Source: Micrococcales bacterium (GTDB taxonomy: Bacteria; Actinomycetota; Actinomycetes; Actinomycetales; Dermatophilaceae). Taken from it: 7,269 nt of DNA. Under the pieces are notes generated by a model. It was not told the DNA's origin, searched no databases, and was given only the letters and a program-made list of their open reading frames with translations. The stretch spans positions 1 to 7,269 of the forward strand of contig PKWT01000193.1 of the NCBI GenBank assembly GCA_003132125.1, read 5' to 3'. Below are positions 1 to 4,933 of the stretch, piece by piece. The stretch's first letter is position 1. Every line of letters begins with the position of its first letter. The position numbers and the translations under genes were made by a program.

Positions 1-257
1 ACCCGCAGGTTGACCATCATCGGGTAGATCACCAGGAACACCGCGGCAGTGGTCAGCGTCCCGACCCCGCTCGTGTGCGACCCGGTCCAGTCCCGCAGTG
101 GGTAGCCCACCGCCAGGCCCGCCGCGATCGCGCTCATCGCATAAAGCAGGAGCCAGTGGCTCAGGTGCTGCTGCAGGCGCACCGCCGAGCGCGGGTGGTG
201 CGAGCCCGGCCCCCCGCCCGGGTGTGCCGCCAAGGATGGACTCCCCATCGGGTCCAT
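1..257 (-). CDS. ACR3/bile-acid-symporter-type efflux permease, N-terminal part (cut by window edge)
   Basis: Only the first 85 codons are visible. The reading frame is open from the ATG at 257-255 to the left edge. The start ATG shares a base with the TGA of the thioredoxin-like gene (TGATG), so translational coupling is likely; a second in-frame ATG follows at 248-246. After a Gly/His-rich, cytoplasm-like N-terminus of about 35 residues comes a first membrane segment (around HWLLLYAMSAIAAGLAVGYP). A second begins around residue 70 and contains FLVIYPMMVNLR. A YPMM-type motif in the second helix is typical of ACR3-like arsenite exporters and the related bile acid:sodium symporter superfamily (PF01758). 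In an operon with an ArsR repressor, export of arsenite or a similar oxyanion across the plasma membrane is the likely job. The substrate is inferred from context. The catalytic cysteine of ACR3, expected further downstream, lies outside the window, so a non-arsenic member of the superfamily cannot be excluded. Confidence 0.68.
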   Translation of the reverse strand, partial: MDPMGSPSLAAHPGGGPGSHHPRSAVRLQQHLSHWLLLYAMSAIAAGLAVGYPLRDWTGSHTSGVGTLTTAAVFLVIYPMMVNLR

Positions 258-499
258 CAGGAGGTCAGTGACTCCAGCAGCTCGCGCACCTTGGCCGCGG
301 TGGGGACCCTGCCGGACAGGACAACCTTCTCGTCCACGACGAGCCCGGGGGTGGACATCACGCCGTAACCGATGATGGCGGGGTAGTCGGTGACCTTCTC
401 GAACTGGGCGTCGATGCCCAGGTCGGCGACGGCCTGGCGGGTGACCCGCTCGAGGTTGACGCAGTTGGTACAGCCGGACCCGAGGATCTTGATGATCAT
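257..499 (-). CDS. Small thioredoxin-like protein (redox-active disulfide type)
   Basis: This is an 80-residue cytosolic protein of the short thioredoxin_3 / redox-active-disulfide-2 type (PF13192-like). The N-terminus is a beta strand (MIIKILGSG) leading straight into the redox motif C-T-N-C at residues 10-13. The loop with the expected cis-proline is STPG (Pro51), followed by a strand with the VDEKVVLSGRVP pattern and a C-terminal helix. The length matches this minimal family, which is shorter than classical thioredoxin. It starts 51 bases after the permease stop, with an AGAAGAG purine tract just upstream, and overlaps the following efflux gene by one base. Small thioredoxins of this type are often found beside ArsP_1/DUF318 permeases and ArsR repressors. 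A role in reducing or handing over thiol-bound metal(loid) to the permease is an inference, not shown by the sequence. The family call is secure; the physiological substrate is not. Confidence 0.9.
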   Translation of the reverse strand: MIIKILGSGCTNCVNLERVTRQAVADLGIDAQFEKVTDYPAIIGYGVMSTPGLVVDEKVVLSGRVPTAAKVRELLESLTS

Positions 500-550
500 G
501 GCGGTCTCTTCTTTCGGTTGGAGATGGGTAGCTGGAGTTGGTGGGGGTTG

Positions 551-1606
551 TCAGATCGGGATGACGGCGTTGAAGAGGTAGCCCACCGCGATGATCCCGG
601 CGCCGACCACGGCCACGAACGTGGCGATGAGCTGGGGCTTGAGGACGCGGCGCAGGAGGATGAGCTCGGGCAGGCTGAGCGCGACCACGGCCATCATGAA
701 CGCGAGCAGGGTGCCCATCGGCAGGCCCTTGTCGTGCAGGGCCTGCACGAGCGGCATGATGCCGGCGGCGTTGGAGTACAACGGGATCCCGACCAGCACA
801 GCGATCAGCACCGCGAAGGGATTCCCTGCACCGGCGTACTGGGTGAAGAAGTCTTCCGGCGCCCAACCGTGGATGGCGGCACCCAGGGCGATCCCGACCA
901 GCAGGTAGGGCCAGATCTTGCGCAGGATCACCCCGACCTCCTCGACGCCCATCTGGATCCGGTCGTCCCAGGTCAACCCGGCGGCGGGGTCGATGACCTG
1001 CCCGCCCAGGCGGGTCTCGAAGACGAACGGCTCGACCCGCCGTTCCAGTTTCAGCCGGCCCAGGACGAACCCGGCGACGATGGCGATGACCAGGCCCGCG
1101 CCGACGTACAGCAGGGTCGGGCCGATCCCGAACATCCCGAAAAGCAAACCGATGGCGACCTCGTTGACCAGCGGGCTGGCGATCAGGAAGCTCATCGTGA
1201 CCCCGAGCGGGACCCCTGCCGCGACGAACCCGATGAACGCAGGGACGGCACTGCAGGAGCAGAACGGGGTGACCACCCCGAGGCCGGCGGCCATCACGTT
1301 GCCGACGCCCTCACGCTTGCCGCCCAGCAGCGCCCGGGTCCGCTCAACACTCATGAAGGAGCGAAGCACGGTGACCAGGAAGATGATGCCGATCAGCAGC
1401 AGGGCGATCTTGATCGAGTCATAGAAGAAGAAGTGCACCCCCGAACCCAGCCGGCTGCCCGGGGACAGGCCGGCCACGTCATACACAGCCCAGTCCCACA
1501 GCGGCAGGTTGACCTCGTACAAGGCGACCCACGCCAGCGCAGCCGCACCCACACCGACCCACCGGCGGGTCGGCGTCGGGGCACGTAACCGCTCAGCAAC
1601 ACTCAC
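551..1606 (-). CDS. ArsP_1/DUF318-family permease
   Basis: This is a 351-residue polytopic membrane protein of the PF03773 (ArsP_1) permease family and of normal family length. The N-terminal 15 residues are basic. Hydrophobic segments lie at about 18-35, 65-82, 103-130, 135-157, 162-183, 232-247, 264-290, 295-315 and 328-347. The hallmark motif TPFCSCSAVP lies at residues 113-122 with Cys116 and Cys118, followed by GVPLGVTMSFLIASPLVNE. The second half carries the matching repeat-like motif GIPLYSNAAGIMP at 273-285. Family members studied in other bacteria export trivalent organoarsenicals, and metal-thiol cysteines of this kind are important there; the substrate here is not known. The start is GTG at 1606-1604, overlapping the TGA of the repressor gene (GTGA), which fixes the start and indicates coupled translation. 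It belongs to the same operon as the ArsR, thioredoxin-like and efflux genes. Confidence 0.9.
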   Translation of the reverse strand: MSVAERLRAPTPTRRWVGVGAAALAWVALYEVNLPLWDWAVYDVAGLSPGSRLGSGVHFFFYDSIKIALLLIGIIFLVTVLRSFMSVERTRALLGGKREGVGNVMAAGLGVVTPFCSCSAVPAFIGFVAAGVPLGVTMSFLIASPLVNEVAIGLLFGMFGIGPTLLYVGAGLVIAIVAGFVLGRLKLERRVEPFVFETRLGGQVIDPAAGLTWDDRIQMGVEEVGVILRKIWPYLLVGIALGAAIHGWAPEDFFTQYAGAGNPFAVLIAVLVGIPLYSNAAGIMPLVQALHDKGLPMGTLLAFMMAVVALSLPELILLRRVLKPQLIATFVAVVGAGIIAVGYLFNAVIPI

Positions 1607-1917
1607 GCCGACACCGACACCGACGCACCCGGCAGGGCCGCACGCATCCGCTCGGCCGCATCGACGGCCAGCGCGTAGTCAATCCACCGCCCACGCCGGC
1701 TCGAAGTCACCAGACCCGCCTCACGCAGCACCTTCAAGTGGTAGCTCAACAGGTTCCCCGCAATCGGAATCTGCTCCTGCAGCTTGCACACACACCGCGG
1801 CTCCTGCGCCAACGCCGCCAGCACCGTCCACCGGATCGGATCAGCCACCGCCTGCAACACCACCACCGGCTCAACCACGACGGAACTCGCTATCTCAACA
1901 CGGATTGAATCAGTCAT
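1603..1917 (-). CDS. arsR: ArsR/SmtB-family metalloid-responsive repressor
   Basis: This is a 104-residue winged-helix repressor, expected to act as a cytosolic dimer that blocks its own operon until trivalent metal(loid) binds. ADPIRWTVLAAL (residues 25-36) is the family's opening helix. RCVCKLQ (41-47) places Cys42 and Cys44 at the position of the CVC site in the DNA-binding alpha-3 region of E. coli-type ArsR. The recognition helix is NLLSYHLKVLREAGLV (55-70), and the wing is SSRRGRWIDYAL (72-83). The classic enterobacterial ELCVCDL sequence is changed to RCVCKLQ, but both ligand cysteines are retained. The C-terminus has no further cysteine cluster, so sensing by the alpha-3 pair is most likely. 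It starts at ATG 1917-1915 with no visible ribosome binding site; a promoter-like -10 element lies just upstream, which suggests a leaderless transcript. It is the first gene of the operon. The symbol reflects family and context; cadmium or antimony sensing is also possible. Confidence 0.92.
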   Translation of the reverse strand: MTDSIRVEIASSVVVEPVVVLQAVADPIRWTVLAALAQEPRCVCKLQEQIPIAGNLLSYHLKVLREAGLVTSSRRGRWIDYALAVDAAERMRAALPGASVSVSA

Positions 1918-1929
1918 GATTGAACCATA
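1903..1929 (-). promoter_or_regulatory. Putative ArsR promoter-operator, leaderless
   Basis: On the minus strand TATGGT (1929-1924) resembles a -10 hexamer. Its usual start-point distance of 6-8 bases falls on the repressor's ATG at 1917, implying a leaderless mRNA. The -35 region is weak (TGGCGA at 1952-1947). Overlapping the -10 and start codon are a direct repeat of GATTGAA on the plus strand (1903-1909 and 1918-1924, period 15) and a perfect inverted repeat AATCA-GTCA-TGATT (1908-1921). ArsR-family repressors bind AT-rich inverted repeats at such positions, so self-repression here is a reasonable inference. The exact operator has not been shown. Confidence 0.45.
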
Positions 1930-1938
1930 GCACCCTTC

Positions 1939-2154
1939 CTACGCACTCGCCAGCCGGGAAGCTGATGGGCGGGTGTTCGACGAACGCAGCCAGATCTTCC
2001 CTGATCCTGCCGTTGCCGCGACCTGGAACGTTTTGACGGCGCCGAACAGCGCCCGCTGGGGGACGCCTACCCACAGGCTCGCTTCATCCACTGTGACGCC
2101 GTCCCAGGATTCGTCTGCCGCACACACCGGGCGAGCCAGCCCATGCAGATGCAT
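1939..2154 (-). CDS. Possible small excisionase/MerR-type HTH protein or remnant
   Basis: A minus-strand frame of 71 codons (ATG at 2154-2152) contains TVDEASLWVGVPQRALFGAV, which fits the helix-turn-helix pattern of excisionase/MerR-like HTH_17 domains (E-A before the first helix, G-V turn, then a recognition helix). It is followed by SGKIWLRSSN, like the RIRIxxxD strand after such domains. GC at third codon positions is high in this frame. The stop lies 21 bases upstream of the ArsR start on the same strand. No good ribosome binding site is visible. The first 20 residues look unrelated to any domain, and upstream the same frame runs antisense through the transporter remnant. It may therefore be the surviving C-terminal part of a longer gene cut near 2155-2175. 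The opposite plus-strand frame is also open and GC3-rich over the same DNA, so the coding strand is uncertain. Confidence 0.33.
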   Translation of the reverse strand: MHLHGLARPVCAADESWDGVTVDEASLWVGVPQRALFGAVKTFQVAATAGSGKIWLRSSNTRPSASRLASA

Positions 2155-2448
2155 ACAGGGAAACCTGGTGCCCTCCAATCGCTCAGACGCCTGCGCACCG
2201 GTGCGCTGTCCTACGGGCTGGGCTGGTGGGCCTTTACCTTCGCCCTCGGCGAGTCCACCGTGGCCACCCTCGCCCTCACCCGAGCTCGGGACACACACCT
2301 GGAGGTGTTCGGTACGCTGCTTGTCCCCAGCGTGGTCAGGGATCTGGTCGCTCGTGTGTACCCGGACGCTGCGCAGGCCCACGCACCGGGGAGGTCTGGT
2401 AGCGCTGACCGTCCGACAGACATCCCGCCCGCTAGGAAGGACATCAAC
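2143..2448 (+). pseudogene. C-terminal remnant of a TDT/TehA-like (SLAC1-type) transporter
   Basis: The translated frame contains SLRRLRTGALSYGLGWWAFT, continuing as FALGESTVATLAL and then a hydrophobic stretch (LEVFGTLLVPSVVRDLVARV). The pattern (charged loop, W-W-x-F-T-F-x-x-G, then two hydrophobic helices) is the characteristic end of TDT-family dicarboxylate/tellurite-resistance transporters. Intact members have about ten membrane helices; here only the last two can be traced. The frame is open from 2005, but residues before about 2170 are not membrane-like, and no upstream helices were found in the plus frames. The protein is therefore beheaded and presumably non-functional. It lacks a stop of its own and continues in frame into the OsmC gene. 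The boundaries are approximate. The alternative, a true transporter-OsmC fusion, is unlikely because most of the transporter is missing and OsmC has its own ribosome binding site. Confidence 0.6.
2434..2441 (+). promoter_or_regulatory. Ribosome binding site fixing the OsmC start
   Basis: AGGAAGGA ends 7 bases before the ATG at 2449. This strong site decides in favour of ATG 2449 over the in-frame upstream ATG at 2143, which would add about 100 residues of transporter remnant. Confidence 0.75.
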
Positions 2449-2904
2449 ATGACCGGGCCACCCAAGACCTACCACGTGCGAGCCGAGAGCTCCGCCGGCG
2501 GGCGGGCCACGATCGATGCGGGCAACCAGAGGATCCAGGTCGACGCCAGCTGGGGGTCTGCCGAGCCACCCGGGCTCCCCGGCCCCGCCGAGCTGCTGGC
2601 CGGCGCGTTCGCGGCCTGCCTGATGAAGAACATCGAGCGCTCCAGCGCGCTGCTGTCGTTTCGATACCGGCGCGTCGAGATCGACGTCCAGGCTCGCCGC
2701 CAGGACGCCCCGCCGTGCTTCGCCGAGATCGACTACGAAGTACGCATCGTTACCGACGAGGAGGACCGACGCATCGACCTGCTGCACCGCAACCTGCGCC
2801 AGTTCGGCACCGTCTACAACACCCTGGCCGCCGCGTGCGACGTCCACGGCCGAATCATTACCGTGCCACCCTCCGACCAGGAGCCCGAGCCAAAGGGCCG
2901 GTGA
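2449..2904 (+). CDS. OsmC/Ohr-family protein lacking the second catalytic cysteine
   Basis: This is a 151-residue cytosolic OsmC-like protein (PF02566). The N-terminal beta region (TYHVRAESSAGGRATIDAG) leads to PGPAELLAGAFAACLMKNIE (residues 45-64), where Cys57 sits at the family's first cysteine on the central helix. In the C-terminal half QFGTVYNTLAAAC (118-130) aligns with the usual CPVxxTL motif, but glycine (Gly120) replaces the second cysteine; Cys130 lies ten residues later. Canonical OsmC/Ohr proteins use two cysteines to reduce organic hydroperoxides, so this protein either has a different chemistry or belongs to the YGTxxNTL subgroup, whose function is poorly known. The tail after residue 140 is polar (SDQEPEPKGR). 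The start is ATG 2449 because of its strong ribosome binding site; a longer in-frame version from 2143 is possible but improbable. It is convergent with the TetR-family gene downstream. Oxidative-stress involvement is inferred from the family only. Confidence 0.88.
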   Translation: MTGPPKTYHVRAESSAGGRATIDAGNQRIQVDASWGSAEPPGLPGPAELLAGAFAACLMKNIERSSALLSFRYRRVEIDVQARRQDAPPCFAEIDYEVRIVTDEEDRRIDLLHRNLRQFGTVYNTLAAACDVHGRIITVPPSDQEPEPKGR

Positions 2905-3213
2905 CAGCCCACAATGCTCGGCTGCGGGGATCTCCTGGCCTCAATCACGGCAAGTGCATCCTGACGGAACTCGGCGATCTAGCGCTTCGGTTTGACGCTC
3001 CTCACCAGAGATTCCAGACAGTTTCATAGCTATGCTCTGCGCTCGTGCCTGCGCGCAAGGTGCCGAGGGTCGGTGTTCGTCCGGGTGACATGTGGTCAGC
3101 AAGAAAGCCGGGTCCAGCCCTGAAGAGGAGCGCGGAACTGCCACGTAGAACCGCCAGACCCCTGGCTCGTCTGACTCTGGCTCTCTGGGAGTGGCGCCCG
3201 TCAGGGGCAGGTC
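2905..3213. other. 309-base intergenic region between convergent genes
   Basis: No convincing gene is present. Short open frames on both strands lack recognisable motifs and ribosome binding sites. A 10-base palindrome CATAGCTATG lies at 3025-3034. CCCCTG (3159-3164) and CAGGGG (3202-3207) could pair, and CAGAC/GTCTG (3155-3159/3169-3173) forms a weak hairpin. Any of these could contribute to ending transcription of the TetR-family gene from the right, but none is a clear terminator. Confidence 0.5.
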
Positions 3214-3882
3214 TCATACGGTCGTGGCGCTGCTGTGCGGGCTTTCGGTGCGGTTATCGGGCGACGGATCGTGCGGGTGAGCCGCGCTCAGACCGGCGGC
3301 GACGATGCTGGCTGCGCCGCCCAGGTCGGGGCCGGGCACGTTGCAGCTGTGGGCGTGCGCCTCGTCGAGCATCACCGCGACGAAAGTGTGGGCGGCCTGC
3401 CCGCGCCGGGTCGGCGATAGCTTCTCGTCGCTGGCCGCGTCCAAGACGCGTTCGGTGAGCTCGAGTAGCCCTTCGCGCACCGAGCGAATGTGCGCCGCCA
3501 CCTCGGGGTGCGTGTTTGCCTCTCGGAAGATAATCGTGTGCAGTGTCAGCGTTGCGCTTCCGCCGAGATCCAGTTGGTGGGCAAGGCGCAGCAACGAGCC
3601 GGCCACGTCACCACGGCGGGTAACATCGGCCGGGTCGCACAGTGGGGCCTTCGAGAGGCGTTCGGCGAGCAGCGCCCGCAGGAGGTCGAGCTTGGTGGGG
3701 AAGTAGTAGAACAACAACCCGGTGCCGACACCAGCCTGCGCGGTGATGCGTGCCGTGCGGGTGGCATCAAAGCCGTCCCGAGCGAACAGAGCCTCAGCGG
3801 CATCCAGTATCCGGACCCGACTCGCGTCGGCCACATCCACTCGTGCATCCTCACCAATTGCCACATTATTCACCTGCAACAT
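3214..3882 (-). CDS. TetR/AcrR-family transcriptional regulator
   Basis: This is a 222-residue regulator of typical TetR length. The DNA-binding domain spans about residues 20-75. Helix 1 is SRVRILDAAEALFARDGFDA, the helix-turn-helix is TRTARITAQAGVGTGLLFYY (41-60), and then comes FPTKLDLLRALLAE. The remaining helical part, from about residue 80, would be the ligand-binding and dimerisation domain. It carries two cysteines (Cys81 and one in HSCNVPG), and the ligand is not predictable. ATG 3882-3880 was chosen because GGAGAAAGGGG precedes it. Extending the frame to 4080 would add Arg/Pro-rich sequence running through a terminator-like hairpin and into the SPW gene. A leaderless GTG start at 3873 is an alternative, because CATAAT overlaps the ATG like a -10 element. 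It lies 127 bases behind the SPW-repeat gene on the same strand, with a strong hairpin between them, so it is probably transcribed at least partly on its own. Confidence 0.9.
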   Translation of the reverse strand: MLQVNNVAIGEDARVDVADASRVRILDAAEALFARDGFDATRTARITAQAGVGTGLLFYYFPTKLDLLRALLAERLSKAPLCDPADVTRRGDVAGSLLRLAHQLDLGGSATLTLHTIIFREANTHPEVAAHIRSVREGLLELTERVLDAASDEKLSPTRRGQAAHTFVAVMLDEAHAHSCNVPGPDLGGAASIVAAGLSAAHPHDPSPDNRTESPHSSATTV

Positions 3883-3954
3883 TATGCGCCCCTTTCTCCA
3901 GTGCCTTCCGAACCGGGCGGGCCCTGGAATGTCCCGACACTCGCCCTCCTCGGC

Positions 3955-3993
3955 AGCGGGCGCGCCCGGCCGTGGCGGCCGAGCGCGCCCGCT
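3955..3993 (-). terminator. Strong GC-rich hairpin, probable terminator of the SPW-repeat gene
   Basis: The arms 3955-3971 and 3977-3993 are complementary over 17 positions with a single mismatch, closing a 5-base loop (GTGGC). The hairpin begins 16 bases after the stop of the SPW-repeat gene on the minus strand. No T-run follows, which is common for actinobacterial terminator-like hairpins. It sits in the gap before the TetR-family gene and would reduce read-through. Confidence 0.65.
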
Positions 3994-4009
3994 CCTTAGT
4001 GCACCACGA

Positions 4010-4363
4010 TCAGGTTGCCATCGGGTGCGCGTGGACCGCCCTGGTCGACCCCGTTGGTACCGCGACGAAGGTGACGACACCGACGACCCACGCCGTCCAC
4101 GCCATCCCGGTGAGGTTGTGGAAACCCAAAACCCACGGCGAGATGAACACCAGTACGCCCATCAGTGCGAGTAGCCACTTGGTGGCCACGGACGCGGGTA
4201 CGGCCAGCGACCACAGTGCGACCAGCGCTGTGACAATACCCAGCACGACAAGTGTCCAGGTCGCCGCGGCGGTGCTCGTCGTCCAGATCGGCGACAGGAA
4301 CGCGTACACCCCCGCGAGCAGCGCGCCCCAGTCCTGCCAGCGACTCCATTTTCCCATGATCAT
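4010..4363 (-). CDS. SPW-repeat small membrane protein
   Basis: This is a 117-residue integral membrane protein with four predicted helices at about residues 12-27, 36-54, 63-80 and 88-101. It carries two copies of the SPW-type repeat (PF03779): RWQDWGALLAGVYAFLSPIW (8-27) and KWLLALMGVLVFISPWVLGF (62-81). The first has SPI where the second has the canonical SPW. The family is widespread in actinobacteria and other bacteria; its biochemical role is not established. ATG 4363-4361 was chosen because GAGAGG lies 6 bases upstream. An in-frame ATG at 4357 would shorten it by two residues, and the longer frame to 4426 adds a polar N-terminus without membrane character. The C-terminal 16 residues (VPTGSTRAVHAHPMAT) are hydrophilic and unlike the preceding helix, so a late frameshift or divergent tail is possible. 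A palindrome about 70 bases upstream suggests control by the downstream TetR-family regulator. Confidence 0.85.
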   Translation of the reverse strand: MIMGKWSRWQDWGALLAGVYAFLSPIWTTSTAAATWTLVVLGIVTALVALWSLAVPASVATKWLLALMGVLVFISPWVLGFHNLTGMAWTAWVVGVVTFVAVPTGSTRAVHAHPMAT

Positions 4364-4430
4364 CGACCACCTCTCAACGGAGATCCGTAGCGACGAAGGC
4401 GGATCTGATAAGACCGACTCTGGCACTGAC

Positions 4431-4444
4431 TGACTGCTCAGTCA
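4431..4444. promoter_or_regulatory. Candidate TetR-family operator
   Basis: TGACTGCTCAGTCA is a palindrome with six perfect base pairs on each side of a two-base centre. It is flanked by a partly repeated TGAC and by a second imperfect pairing, CACT (4424-4427) with AGTG (4445-4448). TGACT/AGTCA half-sites are common in operators autoregulated by TetR/AcrR-family proteins. The site lies upstream of the SPW-repeat gene, where a -35 region could be. Assignment to the neighbouring regulator is inference. Confidence 0.4.
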
Positions 4445-4653
4445 AGTGTTATCTCAATCTTTTTTATACCAGGCACACTTGAAATATACAACGGCGCTCC
4501 CCCGTGACGGCTACCAAACCAGATACCCCACTGGGCATCAGTCAGGTAGGCAGATAGCAACGAGTCCGTCACTGCGGTCCTGACGGCGCCCCAGGTGCTC
4601 GTCGGGGTCTCCGCGCGCTGCGCGAGCTCGGTTGGTGAGTCAGCAGGCCACAT
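4438..4653 (-). CDS. Doubtful 71-codon hypothetical frame
   Basis: This frame runs from ATG 4653-4651 to TGA 4440-4438. The first 45 codons have ordinary GC-rich usage. The last 20 (PLYISSVPGIKKIEITLD) use AT-rich codons such as ATA, AAA and TTG, unlike the rest of the window. LTDAQW recalls the start of IS5-type transposases, but nothing else of such a protein follows. No ribosome binding site is visible, and the frame is also open upstream to about 4720 without a start. It could be a degraded fragment or a chance frame. No function is proposed. Confidence 0.15.
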   Translation of the reverse strand: MWPADSPTELAQRAETPTSTWGAVRTAVTDSLLSAYLTDAQWGIWFGSRHGGAPLYISSVPGIKKIEITLD

Positions 4654-4933
4654 CCGCAGATCAGCGATCAGCTCGCACGGAACTGCGTCACATCGCCGCG
4701 AGACGGACGAGGACCTCTGGCGTGTTTACCGGATCTGCCGATGAGCGTGAAATGGGTTCGGTACCTCCCGGGGTGGCCGCGAGGGCCTCGCCTGAAGGCT
4801 CCGTCGGGTTCCTTGGGACTTACGCCCCCGCCGTCTGGCTGGTGTTCCCAGCCGGGGTGCGATGGGGGTCACTCGTGGGGATGAGCTGTGACAAAGCCGG
4901 TTGCGGGGGCGGCGGGAGGGAGATGTGTCCGGA
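4654..4933. other. 280-base region without a recognised gene; possible folded segment
   Basis: No protein-coding signal was found. GCGAGG-G-CCTCGC forms a short palindrome at 4779-4791. Between 4823 and 4911 three stems nest: a perfect 9-bp closing stem CGCCCCCGC (4823-4831) with GCGGGGGCG (4903-4911), a hairpin GGCTGG-TGTTC-CCAGCC (4837-4853), and a stem GTCAC (4868-4872) with GTGAC (4888-4892). Read on the minus strand this lies 22 bases after the ATPase stop, so it may be a 3' end structure or terminator of that gene. No known riboswitch or RNA class was recognised, and pairing of this kind can arise by chance in GC-rich DNA. Confidence 0.3.

Noticed and set aside
518..1588. Long plus-strand open frame of 356 codons opposite the ArsP_1-type permease
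   Set aside because: Its product is a low-complexity string of Asp, Gln, His and Arg with no domain. It is antisense to a well-supported membrane protein and arises from GC-rich codon structure.
1939..2847. A single 302-codon minus-strand gene
   Set aside because: Beyond about 2154 it runs antisense through the transporter remnant and the OsmC gene and loses any recognisable pattern. Only the last 71 codons were kept, as a tentative HTH.
3883..4080. N-terminal extension of the TetR-family gene to 4080
   Set aside because: The added 66 residues are Arg/Pro-rich, cross the strong hairpin at 3955-3993 and overlap the SPW-repeat gene. A good ribosome binding site precedes ATG 3882.
4438..4653. 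IS5-type transposase fragment suggested by LTDAQW
   Set aside because: Only six residues resemble the transposase start, there is no catalytic motif, and no terminal inverted repeats were found around it.
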